64,000 nucleotides of DNA, taken from Mesorhizobium sp. C432A. Its GTDB lineage: Bacteria > Pseudomonadota > Alphaproteobacteria > Rhizobiales > Rhizobiaceae. The stretch spans positions 2,893,001-2,957,000 of the forward strand of contig NZ_CP100470.1 in the NCBI RefSeq assembly GCF_030323145.1, in the 5' to 3' direction. A program made the position numbers and the translations under genes. Below are positions 1-9,069 of this stretch, piece after piece (the first letter of the stretch is position 1; every line of letters begins with the position of its first letter). Under the pieces are notes generated by a model. It was not told the DNA's origin, searched no databases, and saw only the letters and a list, made by a program, of their open reading frames with translations.

Positions 1-692
1 GCCTGGCTGCAGGGACGGGAATGGCCGTTGTCGGCCCGAGCGGTTCTGGCAAAAGCACGCTTGTGCGCGCGCTGGTGGGCGTCTGGCAGCCACTTCGCGG
101 CACGGTGAGGCTGGACGACGCCTCGCTTGACCAATGGGACCAAGAACACCTTGGCGCACATATTGGCTACCTGCCCCAGGACGTCGAACTGTTTGATGGA
201 ACGGTTGCCGATAACATTTCGCGATTTGGCGGGAAGGGCGACGCCAAGGGCGTGCTTGCAGCTGCCAAGGCAGCGGGCGTCGACAAAATGATCCTGCGAT
301 TGCCGAACGGTTTTCAAACACGCATGGGCGAGGGAGGAACAGCCTTGTCGGCTGGACAGCGGCAACTCGTCGGGCTTGCCAGGGCACTTTACGGCGATCC
401 GTTTCTCGTCGTTCTGGACGAGCCGAATTCAAATCTGGACGTCGATGGCGATACCGCCTTGGCCGGCGCGATCCTGGCAGTGCGCAGACGTGGAGGCATC
501 GTCATCGTAGTTGCGCACCGTCCTTCTGCCCTTACCAACATCGACAGGGTACTCGTAATGTCCAATGGGATGCTTCACGCCTTCGGCTCACGCGAGGAGG
601 TCCTGGCCAACGTCATCCGCCCCTTTGCTGCGCCTGTTGAACGCCCGGCAGCGGCCGTCGCGATGCACAAAGGGGTGAGCGGTCACGCATGA
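1..692 (+). CDS. Type I secretion ABC transporter, ATPase end (partial)
   Basis: C-terminal nucleotide-binding domain of a type I secretion permease/ATPase of the PrtD/AprD kind, which energises one-step export of unfolded proteins across both membranes. The frame is open from base 3, so the 5' part with the membrane domain lies outside the window. Seen in order: Walker A GPSGSGKST, Q-loop YLPQD, ABC signature LSAGQRQ, Walker B VVLDEP and the switch histidine in VVAHRP. The stretch GVWQPLRGTVRLD after Walker A is typical of this subfamily. It overlaps the adaptor gene by four bases (ATGA), so the two are one operon. No RTX-type substrate gene is visible in the window. Confidence 0.9.
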   Translation, partial: LAAGTGMAVVGPSGSGKSTLVRALVGVWQPLRGTVRLDDASLDQWDQEHLGAHIGYLPQDVELFDGTVADNISRFGGKGDAKGVLAAAKAAGVDKMILRLPNGFQTRMGEGGTALSAGQRQLVGLARALYGDPFLVVLDEPNSNLDVDGDTALAGAILAVRRRGGIVIVVAHRPSALTNIDRVLVMSNGMLHAFGSREEVLANVIRPFAAPVERPAAAVAMHKGVSGHA

Positions 693-2059
693 GGAATATT
701 TTTTTGTCTGAGGCGACGATGGCTCCATCGGCCCCGATCGGCAATGGGAGCCGGCGCAACGCGATGATTTCGGGCACGCGCGATGGAATCGGGGCCAACC
801 TGATCCTGGGTGCGGCGGTCACGGTTATGTTGCTTGCCGGCGGCGGGCTCTGGCTCGGACTGACCAAGATTGCTGGCGCGGTAATTGCGCCGGCGACCGT
901 GGTGATCGAGAGCAACATAAAGAAGGTCCAGCATCTGACGGGCGGCACGATAGGGGGCATCTTCGCGCAAGATGGGGATCATGTACGGGCCGGCGATGTG
1001 ATGGCACGATTGGACGACACGCTGACACGGGCCAATCTGCAGATAATTAGCAAGGATCTTGATCGGGCAACGGTTCGGCTTGTGCGGCTGGAGGCAGAGC
1101 GGCAAGGCCTGTCGGAGATGCAGCTTCCGTTCAGCCTTCAAGCGCGAATGGGCGAGCCGGAGCTGGCTGCGCTGGTGAACGGTGAGCGCACGCTGTTCGA
1201 CAGCCGCGCTACGGCCCTCAAGGGGCAGAAGGCACAGTTGCAAAGCCGCTCAAAGCAACTCGAACGCCAAGTTGAGGGCCTCAAGGCGCAACAGACCGCG
1301 GAAGAACAATCCGTGGTCCTGCTGGATGGCGATCTTGTCGATGTACAGGCGCTTTTTACAAAGAAACTGGTGTCCAAAGAGCGACTTAGCAACATCAGAC
1401 TGGATGCCACCCGGGCGCACGGAGAATCAGGGCGCCTCGCGGCGGCAGTTGCCGAGGCGCAGGCCCGGATCAGCGAGACCGAATTGCAGATTCTTCAGCT
1501 CGATGAACAAAGGCGTAGTGACGTGACGAGCGAACTTCGTGAAACGGAAGCCAAGCAAACCGAACTCAGCGAGCGTAAGGTTGTGGCACAGGACGAACTG
1601 GCCAAAACCACCATCCGCGCTCCGCAATCGGGAACGGTACAGGAATCTTCCATTCACACGATCGGCGGCGTGATTGCCGCGGGCGAGGTTCTCATGATGA
1701 TTGTCCCTGACACCGGCAACCTTGTCGTCGACGCGCTGATTGCGCCGTCGCGCATAGATGACGTTCGTCCAGGTCAGCGGGTCTCGATCCGGTTTCCGGC
1801 TTTCGACGCCGGCACCACGCCTGCCTGCCAAGGGTCTGTCAAGCGCATCTCGGCGGACCTGATAAAAGATCAACAGCGCCAGCTTTCTTATTTCTCGGCG
1901 CGCATCAATGTCGAAGACAAGTCCACCTGTCTGACCGATGCCAAAGTGCTCAAACCCGGTATGCCAGCGGAGGTTCACATAAGTACGGACGAACACAGCG
2001 TCTGGTCTTATCTGCTGAAGCCGCTTACCGACCAGATGTCGAGGGCTTTCCGGGAATGA
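689..2059 (+). CDS. HlyD/PrtE-type periplasmic adaptor of type I secretion
   Basis: Membrane fusion protein of 456 residues that bridges the inner-membrane ABC exporter and an outer-membrane TolC-type channel. One N-terminal membrane segment lies near residues 40-65 (NLILGAAVTVMLLAGGG), then a lipoyl-type half (GTIGGIFAQDGDHVRAGDVM), a long alpha-helical hairpin rich in Q, E, R and L around residues 100-300, and the second lipoyl half (IRAPQSGTVQESSIHTIGG). Length and order are those of the HlyD family. Its start overlaps the upstream ATPase stop, which implies translational coupling. The TolC partner is not in the window. Confidence 0.92.
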   Translation: MRNIFLSEATMAPSAPIGNGSRRNAMISGTRDGIGANLILGAAVTVMLLAGGGLWLGLTKIAGAVIAPATVVIESNIKKVQHLTGGTIGGIFAQDGDHVRAGDVMARLDDTLTRANLQIISKDLDRATVRLVRLEAERQGLSEMQLPFSLQARMGEPELAALVNGERTLFDSRATALKGQKAQLQSRSKQLERQVEGLKAQQTAEEQSVVLLDGDLVDVQALFTKKLVSKERLSNIRLDATRAHGESGRLAAAVAEAQARISETELQILQLDEQRRSDVTSELRETEAKQTELSERKVVAQDELAKTTIRAPQSGTVQESSIHTIGGVIAAGEVLMMIVPDTGNLVVDALIAPSRIDDVRPGQRVSIRFPAFDAGTTPACQGSVKRISADLIKDQQRQLSYFSARINVEDKSTCLTDAKVLKPGMPAEVHISTDEHSVWSYLLKPLTDQMSRAFRE

Positions 2060-2349
2060 CATGGCGGCTGTGAGCGGTCGACCGCGGGAACACGGCAGGC
2101 GTGCTTGCTGACATATTAGGGTAGGCGACGTGATGCCAACAGGGGTGACGCCTGCGGCCGACGCGCGAGGCTCGTCTGGGACATTGTCCCGGCTACAAGG
2201 ATGCCCCAACAGGATTTTCCTGGCCGCCTCACCAAGTCCTGCCCCGACAACAGCGTTAGTGTCCTGTCATCTTTTGCGCAACAAACAGCGCATACCGTTC
2301 CACGATCATCGACATGGGCAATTGCCTCACGAGGAGAGGTTCTTTGCTC

Positions 2350-3780
2350 CTACGACGCGGCGAGGGCCCTGCGGCGGACACGGCGTGCGGCATGCACCGT
2401 TCGGTCTGCAGTCACCGCTACATTTGCCACGTCAGATGTATGCGGCAAGGCGTTCGCGCTTCCATGCGACCTCTTGTAGGGCAGCAATTCCCTGACCCGA
2501 GCATTGACCGAGGCAATCTCGACCCGCAAGTCCTCGCATTCCTGCCGTCTCACATCGAGTTCAATCTGATCGGACGCCTGCTGCATGGACAGCTGTGCAA
2601 AATCTGCGGCGATCTTGGAAAGGTTCACCTTGTTGGTTTCGGCCTCCTCGGTGAGTGCGGCCAACCTTTCGTCGGTCACCTGTTTTTCGGCCAGGGCGTC
2701 GCTCCATTGTAGCTGGAGCCTGGCGATCTCGGCCGCGGCCTCGTTGTTTGCGTTTGAGGCGAGTTCGAAGCGCGATTGGAGACTTTGAATTTCTGAGCGC
2801 AATCCTCGGTTCTCAGCCTGGCAGCGTTTAAGCTCGCCATCCATGTCCGCCTGCATAATCCTGGCTGCTTCGGTCACCTCCCATAGCTTCGCCTGCGCAA
2901 CCTCGAGTGAGGTGTGCAATTTGATTGCCTCTTTTTCGCTCTTGCCGAGCGCACTCAGCATTTCGGAATTTCGCGCAGCTTCGTTGGCATGGATCGTGGA
3001 GAAGGCATCCAGCCTATGCCGTGCCTCTTCCTCCCGCTTCATGGCCTTTTCCAGGTCAATAGACAGGCTCACATTCTTTTCACGCAGCTGTTTGTTCTCT
3101 CGGGAGCGCCTGTCGGCCTCGACATTTGCGGCGGCAAGCATGTTCGTGAGGTCGCCAAATTCCGCTTCGTTCTTTGTGGTGGTGTTCGCCGCTTCGACCA
3201 GCTCCAGCCTTGCCGCGGCCAACGCGCCACGGAGCACTTCACACTCCTGAACAAGGCTTGCCTGGCGCTGCTGCAATGTCTCGACGGTGCCTTGACGCTC
3301 ACAGTACCGTCTGTTCAGGTCATTGAGTGTTTCCGACAAGTTCCTTTGATCTGCGATCAGATTTTGATTCGCCAACTCCAGTTCGTTGGCACGGAGAATG
3401 TCCGCGTGAAGGATGTGAAAAAACTCGAACGTCAGTTGACATGTGCTTGTAATTTCGGAGATTTTTGCGTTGATCTCCTCGAAATGGAGCTTGGCATCGT
3501 GGAACAAGCCGTTAAACGAGCTCACGGCAGCAATTCGGCTCTGCGTATGTGAGGTCATCCGATGCGCTGGTATCGGCGAGCTATCATCGTCGTCGCCGGC
3601 ACCGTCCTCGCTTGGTACGCTGTCATCCTGTTCGTTGTTGTCGCCTGCCGTGTTTGGCACGTCGGCGACATCCTCCAAATCGAGGCACTGGTCGACAGCG
3701 TTAGCCAAGTCAGCTTCGAGATCGTCGAACGACCTCTCCACATTGTCCTCGGCGCGTCTGATCAAATCCCTGAACTTCAT
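2350..3780 (-). CDS. Acidic coiled-coil protein, function unknown
   Basis: 476 residues with no catalytic motif that I recognise. Residues 1-75 are very acidic (runs of D and E around residues 50-67). Residues about 100-430 form an almost continuous coiled coil rich in L, E, A, Q, R and K, like SMC or myosin-type helices. The C-terminus is basic (RRVRRR). There is no signal peptide or membrane segment. It is convergent with the type I secretion operon and about 290 bases from it, so a link to secretion is only positional. It could be a structural, polar-organising or segregation-related protein; automatic pipelines often call such proteins chromosome segregation ATPases although no Walker motif is present here. 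Confidence 0.75.
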   Translation of the reverse strand: MKFRDLIRRAEDNVERSFDDLEADLANAVDQCLDLEDVADVPNTAGDNNEQDDSVPSEDGAGDDDDSSPIPAHRMTSHTQSRIAAVSSFNGLFHDAKLHFEEINAKISEITSTCQLTFEFFHILHADILRANELELANQNLIADQRNLSETLNDLNRRYCERQGTVETLQQRQASLVQECEVLRGALAAARLELVEAANTTTKNEAEFGDLTNMLAAANVEADRRSRENKQLREKNVSLSIDLEKAMKREEEARHRLDAFSTIHANEAARNSEMLSALGKSEKEAIKLHTSLEVAQAKLWEVTEAARIMQADMDGELKRCQAENRGLRSEIQSLQSRFELASNANNEAAAEIARLQLQWSDALAEKQVTDERLAALTEEAETNKVNLSKIAADFAQLSMQQASDQIELDVRRQECEDLRVEIASVNARVRELLPYKRSHGSANALPHTSDVANVAVTADRTVHAARRVRRRALAAS

Positions 3781-4235
3781 GACTTCATCCCCTGCAGCCG
3801 CATGCCCGGAACCATTGAGGCACGAGGACTGAGATGCTTTTGTATCGAGAGCTCAACTCAGCGTCTTCGTTCAATCAAACGATGCCAGGGCGCCGGCGCC
3901 GCGAGGAGCCGAGAGCTGCGATTGGAAGGCCCTACATCGGTCTAGGTGCCTGCTGACTTATTCTTGAGGACTGCGCGACTCCCCTTCTTGCCATCGTCTT
4001 GGCGTCGATGGTGTGTTGCCTGGGCACATTAACGCTCAGGTGCAGAAGCCCCGACGAACGGCCCGGCACAGCCTCTTGTGGGGCGCATCAGGCGGCCGGG
4101 CCTAACCGGCGGTTGAGTGTTTTGGTTTGCCGGCTGACTCACCATGCGACCTTGGCGAGGCAAGCGCATCATTCGAACGAATTGGGGACCGGCCGCCTGG
4201 CCGCCCAATCACACTAAGCTTCCGTTGCCGGAGCT
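3781..4235. other. No gene seen
   Basis: About 450 bases between the coiled-coil gene and the aminotransferase remnant. Only short overlapping open frames with no recognisable protein features. It is the left end of the degraded stretch. Confidence 0.5.
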
Positions 4236-4791
4236 GGCGACGAGGTGCTTTGCCTTGAGCCTTGGTATCTACATACGAAGCGGCAATACGCGCCGGTGGA
4301 GCAGTGGTCCGACCCGTCAAACAATCGCTGCAAAATGCACGACAGAAAATATCCGAGTACATTCTCAGTGCAGCGGTAGGAGATCGAACGCGGGCGATCT
4401 TGCTGAATTCCCCAAACAATTTCGGCGGATATGAGTTCGGCAGGGACGATCTGGAAACAATTGCCACATTTGCCGAGCGGCACAATCTATGGATCATCAG
4501 CGATGAGGTTTACCGCAGCACAGTGTTCGACGGCGAGTTCCCTCAATAGCATCCATTCCCGGAATGAGAGAGCGGACGATAATTGTGAACAGCCTGTCGA
4601 AGTCTCATGCAATGACCGGCTGGAGGCTAGGGTGGACGCTTGGGCCGGTCTCGGCATCAGGTCATTTGGAAAATCTTGCGCAATGCATGCTCTTCGGATC
4701 GCCGACCTTTATTCAAGATGCCGCAGCGGTGACTCTCGATGAGGCGGTGACGCAGAGATGCGTTTCTTTTCGGACGCCCTTCTGCCGTTGA
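4236..4791 (+). pseudogene. Remnant of PLP-dependent aspartate-type aminotransferase
   Basis: Pieces of a class I/II aminotransferase lie in three frames. From about 4236 one frame reads GDEVLCLEPW, then from about 4262 another reads TYEAAIRAGGAVVRPV and continues to LLNSPNNFGGYEF and WIISDEVYRSTVFDGEF, where a stop occurs at 4547. A third frame from 4552 reads SIPGMRERTIIVNSLSKSHA followed by MTGWRLGW; the K in SLSKSHAMTGWRLGW is the lysine that would bind pyridoxal phosphate. The order and spacing match one ancestral gene with at least two frameshifts. The N-terminal third and C-terminal domain are not recognisable. It cannot make an active enzyme. Confidence 0.8.
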
Positions 4792-5866
4792 TGTTGACCA
4801 TTGCTGTGCGGATGTTCGCCGGGATATGCGTGAACCTTATCGTCCGCTGCGGCGCTCAATTTGCTTGGGGTTCTTGGAACCGTTCCGAACTTTCTCCTTG
4901 CGCCTCCGATCGAGTTGCGCGTGCTCATGCGGGGCGCTGAGGTGTCTCGATCCGCAGTGGCGCGGCCATTATGCGACGAAGCCTATTAGCTTAGTTGAAA
5001 TTTGTCCCCAGCGGACGGGAACGACGCTTGGCCGTGTTAGTTGATGTGAATGGAGCAGCTAAGAAAAGATCTGGCATTGCTTACGCGACCCGGCTTCTGG
5101 ATAGCTTTCGGCATTTTGTTGCTGCTTTACGGGATTCAGGTCTTTTTTCTAATTCGGGCATGCCAATGCCTTTAGCCTGGAACATCGATCGCCCTAGCTG
5201 GAACGCGGTCTGTCCATCTCCCGGCGGCTGCGCCGATAGCGTTGATCAACGATATATTTATTTATAAGCCTGCTATTCCCGGGGACGCCGAGGTTGGCAG
5301 CGCCTGCATCGTTGATTACGCACGTGGCGCTCCCCTCAAGGTAGGTGGTTACCATTCTCGCGCTGCCGGTGAGCATTGGAGCCCGCACTGTGTTGGACGT
5401 GCGCTCATGCGTCGGGAAATTTCTTATAGACAGGGGAGGGTCTGTCAGGCTGGAAAATCACAAGCTGCCCCGCGAATGAGGAAGCAAAAAAGGTGCAAGA
5501 CCAGATCGATTTCTTCCGGGCAACTCGGTCCTCGCATCATCGCCGATCAGCGGCCGTGCCGCCGAGAACCAAAATGCGCACGATCTCAGCCGGTCGGCTT
5601 CGACAAAACATGCGGACTACCGGACGGGGACAGTCGGTGCCGCGTCCCGTTCTGTGGCCGGCGCTATGCTGACGCTCCTACGGTATCCCGTTCACCGCCC
5701 GCGGCAGGAAGGCGAATTTCCTCCGTCCTGCGCGCAACAACCGTCCACTGTTGCGGCCGCACGCAGGACTGCGGCTTATACGCCGTTCTTCCTTTGAGCG
5801 GCGTCCAGTTCGCAGGGCTAAATCACCATTGGTATGCAGACGAGCCTCTCGGCGTCTGGACAGAGA
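4792..5866. other. Gene-poor degraded stretch, nothing recognised
   Basis: About 1.1 kb with only short or featureless open frames. One short plus-strand frame from 5050 reads like a membrane helix (FWIAFGILLLLYGIQVFFLI) and stops after about 40 codons, perhaps the start of a lost membrane protein. A 228-codon open frame at 5242-5928 lacks protein-like composition and runs into the response regulator on the other strand. Confidence 0.5.
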
Positions 5867-6292
5867 TCAATTGCGCTTTGCACCAGGGTTCCTGGATCGT
5901 AAGCTCCAAACACGCTGCAGTCGCCTGATATGGTCCACTACGTTGGCCGGCTCATACGGCTTCGCAAGGTGCGGGCCTTCCTGACAGAGGTCGCCCGCCG
6001 CGATCGCAGTTCGTTCTACTGCGGCAGAAAGCACTATTTTGACCTCGGGCTTGTTCTCGCGAACCCACTTCGACAGTTGGAACCCGTTCATGTTGCCCGG
6101 CAGGTCAACGTCACACAAGACGGTGTCCACACCGAACTCCGCATAGTTCAACGCTTGTTGCGCCTCACGTGCGAAATGGGCCTCAATCACCCTGTAGCCA
6201 CAGTGGCGGAGATAGTCCGCGATGACGCATCGGGCGATGACGTCGCCGTCAACCACGAGGATCGTTTGGCTCTGTTGGTTCGGGGCTTCCAT
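5867..6292 (-). CDS. Single-domain response regulator (CheY-like)
   Basis: 141 residues from the chosen ATG at 6292, made almost entirely of one receiver domain. After ILVVDGD (acidic pocket, with G between the two aspartates) come the phospho-acceptor aspartate in LCDVDLPG, the switch residue near IVLSAA and the conserved lysine in HLAKPYEP. There is no DNA-binding or enzyme domain, so it probably works by protein-protein contact or as a phosphate sink. A longer frame continues upstream, but an EcfG-type promoter sits at 6301-6325 and its -10 is only nine bases from this ATG, which supports the short form and a leaderless mRNA. It is the only clearly intact gene between 3.8 and 10.2 kb. Confidence 0.85.
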   Translation of the reverse strand: MEAPNQQSQTILVVDGDVIARCVIADYLRHCGYRVIEAHFAREAQQALNYAEFGVDTVLCDVDLPGNMNGFQLSKWVRENKPEVKIVLSAAVERTAIAAGDLCQEGPHLAKPYEPANVVDHIRRLQRVWSLRSRNPGAKRN

Positions 6293-6300
6293 TGACGGAG

Positions 6301-6325
6301 AACGGTCAGCAACCGGCAGGGTTCC
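6301..6325 (-). promoter_or_regulatory. EcfG-type general stress promoter for the response regulator
   Basis: On the minus strand the sequence reads GGAAC (6325-6321), 16 bases, CGTT (6304-6301), an exact match to the alphaproteobacterial EcfG consensus. The expected transcription start falls about two bases before the ATG at 6292. Confidence 0.65.
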
Positions 6326-6464
6326 ACGCATCATGACCTGCGCGGGATGCCGACCGAAGATCGCGGCGATCCTGCACGAAATGATCCCTGCCGGCGGGCG
6401 CATTCAATTCAGAGGAGCGATGCCGCACTGGTGACGCCGTTTGCCACCTGGTCGACGAGACGGG

Positions 6465-6854
6465 CTAGAAGGCATGGTCTCGAAGCTCGAGGGGCAGTCC
6501 ATATCGCAGCGGCAAACGAGCGCTTGGCGCAAGATCAAGTGCTTTGAGGAAAAGGAAATGCAAATCATCGGTGCACAGCGCGAGCGCGGCAAAGCTACCC
6601 AGGTGATCATGGCTGAAAAGGGCCTCTACAAAGGCGGCGCACTCGTCAACTTCAATGCCGCTGAGCGGCAAGCGCTTTGGGATCGTGTCCAGGGCAAGGT
6701 TGGCGGCCCGGTCCCGAAGGGACATAAAAAGGAAAAGGCCGAGTGGCTGAAGCCCGGACTGGTTGGCTGGGTCGAGACCCTCAAAGGCGAAGAGAAGCTG
6801 CGGCACGCAAGGCTGCTGGATTTCCGGGAGAAGAACGGAAATGGCCGTAGCTAA
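6465..6854 (+). pseudogene. Fragment of ATP-dependent DNA ligase (C-terminal part)
   Basis: The frame reads DGLEGMVSKLEG, then TSAWRKIKCF and later KPGLVGWVETLKGEEKLRHA and LLDFRE. This is the end of the adenylation domain and the OB-fold domain of LigD/LigC-type ATP-dependent DNA ligases used with Ku in bacterial end joining. The frame before it is not ligase-like, and the catalytic KxDG lysine motif and most of the nucleotidyltransferase domain are absent. No Ku or polymerase/nuclease domain is seen nearby. Truncated remnant; a short product could still be translated from 6441 but would be inactive as a ligase. Confidence 0.8.
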
Positions 6855-7072
6855 AAAGGACCAGGAGCGCGTCACCTATGCATGGATGTACGGTGCGCAG
6901 TCGCGCAAGGATGGCAAGGAGCGTGAGGTGCCATTACTGGCAGGAATATGCGGAAGCATGGCTGCAGGGCTTTGACGGTGTGGCGATGGACGGTTTTGGC
7001 AAGACCAAAACCGTCAACGACGAGATGGAGGCCGAGGTCGACGAAGCCGCCGTCGAGCGGCCCGACGAATAG
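6841..7072 (+). pseudogene. RMF/CrpP-like small protein, frameshifted
   Basis: A frame from ATG 6841 reads TYAWMYGAQSRKDGKEREV, and the next frame takes over with YWQEYAEAWLQGFDG up to a stop at 7072. Joined, the two resemble the pattern A-x3-G-x3-R-x2-G-x4-(N/D)P-Y...W-x2-GW of ribosome modulation factor and CrpP-like proteins common on rhizobial mobile regions. A plus-one shift near 6913 splits it. The match is by pattern only and the family call is tentative. Confidence 0.4.
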
Positions 7073-7275
7073 CCATTTTGCCACGTGCCGTATGTTCGTT
7101 TTTGATTGAAGAAAGGGTTTCGGCGGGCCTATAAAGATTGCGTTTACCATTGCCTTTTTTGGGAGGATGCGATGGTTGCAGCGCCCATAGATATCGCTCA
7201 AGCGGCCACTGCGACTACGGCTACCTTGCTGAAGTGGCAGAAGTCCATGGAGGAACGCGCCACGTTTCGCCAGAA

Positions 7276-7416
7276 ATGGATCAATCGCGCAGGGCGATTC
7301 AAGCCTCACGCGATTTGCTGAAGCGCCTTCGCCAACGTCATCGCGACGACATGGCGGAAAGTTCGGAAAATGCCGACCCATCTACTGCGCCGATATCGCA
7401 ACGCGCCGGCAGCTAG
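7276..7416 (+). CDS. Possible small basic protein
   Basis: 46 codons from ATG 7276, starting MDQSRRAIQASRDLLKRL: a short amphipathic helix rich in R, K, L and Q, followed by a polar tail. No good ribosome binding site and no known family. It overlaps another open frame (from 7171), so only one of the two, or neither, is real. Confidence 0.25.
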   Translation: MDQSRRAIQASRDLLKRLRQRHRDDMAESSENADPSTAPISQRAGS

Positions 7417-7482
7417 CGGGAGGCGACCAGAGCCGATGTGATGGGGAAAGTTTCACTGGCCGTTCCTTGGGGGGCAGGCAAG

Positions 7483-7799
7483 TTAAACTTTGTCAACGAG
7501 CGGCCTTTTTCGCGCTCGCGGAAGCGCCACGTGGCTTTCGACCAGGCGCACGTGCTCGGCCTCGACAGTCACCAATGGCCGGAGGCTGACGGTTACCTTG
7601 TTCCCGTCGATGCGTGTATAGGGCCGATCAATTCCATATGCTGGCCAATCACAGCCTTCGAAGCCGAATCGACAACAGAATGCGGGAAGTCGTAGGAGGG
7701 GATCGTCACGCTCATGCGATCGGGCGTCACCCGGCCGCGCACAATCGCCGTGACTGCGACCTCGTCGCCAACTTTGATACTTCCCCGAGCCATGCCCAA
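7483..7799 (-). pseudogene. Small conserved rhizobial protein, frameshifted
   Basis: From ATG 7799 the frame reads MGMARGSIKVGDEVAVTAIV and on through VTIPSYDFPHSVVD to a stop at 7593. The neighbouring frame then continues sensibly as IDGNKVTVSLRPLVTVEAEH and VRLVESHV to a stop at 7483. Together they give a about 100-residue beta-rich protein of a kind I know as a hypothetical in rhizobia (KVGDEV...IP.Y..PH). A single-base change near 7607-7611 breaks it. If the shift were a sequencing error, the gene would be intact. Confidence 0.6.
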
Positions 7800-7867
7800 G
7801 ACTTTGGAGCAGCCGGCGCCGGCGTCAAGATGAGGGGGAGCTAATAAAACCCCTCCGCGCCGCGATT

Positions 7868-8146
7868 GTGACGCGGGGCGATCCGATCGCCGCCAGCGAC
7901 TTAGCAGACCAATTGACGACGGCGGCCGAGAAGCCTGGCATCCCTGCCGACCAAATCAACGGCGAAATCGAAAGCGTCTTCGAACTGCTCTTAGAGGTGA
8001 TGCGGCGCGAGAGTTGCGCGAGGAGAACCAGCCCGGAGGCTTCTCCGGGGCTGTGCCGGTCCTGTCCCGTTCCACTGGATGAACTTCGCCCTCTGGCCGG
8101 TGATGGTCTCGATCGACTTCAACAGGGGTCCATGGACCTTACGTAG
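7868..8146 (+). pseudogene. DUF768-like remnant
   Basis: The segment PIAASDLADQLTTAAEKPGI followed by INGEIESVFELLLEVM matches the second half of DUF768 proteins (compare the intact copy at 50997). The usual N-terminus (xxRxFFxxWLxxN) is missing and the C-terminal half of this frame is not family-like and is overlapped by a minus-strand frame. Probably a decayed copy. Confidence 0.4.
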
Positions 8147-8284
8147 AGCTTGGCAGTGCTCCCTGTGGTACGCCAGGAGCGGCCCGGCGATGCTCTTGTG
8201 CAGCGCTTCGGCTGCCGCCAGGCGCTCGATTTCAGCCCGGGAAAGCTGTTCGGAAGGTTTGTTCTGGCCATTGGCGCTCTCCAT
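7991..8284 (-). CDS. Hypothetical protein
   Basis: 97 residues from ATG 8284 (MESANGQNKPSEQL). Composition is protein-like, with a helix SRAEIERLAAAEALHKSIAG and a middle part AYHREHCQALRKVHGPLLKS. No known family or membrane segment. It overlaps the end of the DUF768-like remnant on the other strand. It lies in a degraded region, so it may itself be a remnant. Confidence 0.4.
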   Translation of the reverse strand: MESANGQNKPSEQLSRAEIERLAAAEALHKSIAGPLLAYHREHCQALRKVHGPLLKSIETITGQRAKFIQWNGTGPAQPRRSLRAGSPRATLAPHHL

Positions 8285-8676
8285 TGAGGGCGTCGCCGCA
8301 ACGAGGACCATAATTCTACATGCCAGGCCGTCTGACAAGCGCCTCGCCGGCCTTACCTGAAGGAAGACGCAGGGCCACGGCGCCAAGCGGAGCCATCAGG
8401 AGCAACCCGCAAAGATGAGCAACGGCAGGCCCGGCGACCTCCTTTGGCACACGGGACAAACAAGAAGGGCGCCGAGCCTTACCGGCGCTGCTTTGTGAGG
8501 GAGACGACGCCGGATGATGAGAGTATGCGATCATGCTAATGTCTGCGAACCATGCGAATGAAGGAAAGCCGCGTGGCAGTGCCAATCAACGACGTTGAGA
8601 CCAAGGTCGGCGGGTGCGATCAGGTTCGGACCATGATGACGGGCTGGCGGGCCTGCACATGGTGGTGGCTACCGCG
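8285..8676. other. No supported gene
   Basis: A minus-strand open frame at 8316-8585 has a possible membrane-like stretch (VAHLCGLLLMAPLGAVAL) but no start signal or family, so I do not call it. Nothing else seen. Confidence 0.45.
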
Positions 8677-9069
8677 CTACCGCCTTGCTTTGCGCCAGCC
8701 GGCGGCCCATGCCTCTGCCTCGCTGCACAGCCAGCGCTCGCTGTACTGAATCTGATCGTCGTCTTCCAGTAATGCTCCTGCCCTGGAACGTGATAAATCG
8801 CTCGTCGGTACTGGTGGAAATGTTGCCCTTGATATCGCAGCTCCCCGCGCCGGCCGTGCGGGTGCCACTCAGCCAGCCAGCTGGGATGAGCCGGTCAGGG
8901 AACCATCACCAGCGCCGGCAGATATTGCCGTCGCCACATCCACCGCCCCTTTGCGTTCTTGCGCCAGCGGTCGGCCTGATCCGCACCTTGATGACGCTGG
9001 ACTCTGCCCACGCCCTCTCCCCCGAGTGCAGAATGCTTCCAAAGCGGTAGCGAGTCCAGACCGAAACAT
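8677..9069 (-). pseudogene. ExoI/nuclease-like secreted protein remnant, two frameshifts
   Basis: Read on the minus strand, three frames in succession give CDIKGNISTSTDERF (near 8839), then HVPGQEHYWKTT, then YSERWLCSEAEAWAAGWRKARR up to the stop at 8677. In intact rhizobial relatives these are one continuous C-terminal tail (CxIKGNIS...ERIYHVPGQxYY...GERWFCSEAEARAAGWR) found at the end of staphylococcal-nuclease-like or ExoI-type proteins. Further upstream a frame beginning at 9069 (MFRSGLATALEAF) resembles the nuclease part but soon degrades. At least two frameshifts; not functional. Confidence 0.7.

Noticed and set aside
2074-2085. Palindrome GCGGTCGACCGC after the HlyD-type gene
   Set aside because: No T-run follows, so not an intrinsic terminator, and a 12-base GC-rich palindrome alone is weak evidence for an operator.
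5242-5928. 228-codon plus-strand open frame
   Set aside because: Composition is not protein-like, no start signal or family, and its end lies over the response regulator coding sequence on the other strand.
8316-8585. 89-codon minus-strand frame
   Set aside because: Only a weakly hydrophobic segment; no ribosome binding site, no family and located in the degraded stretch.
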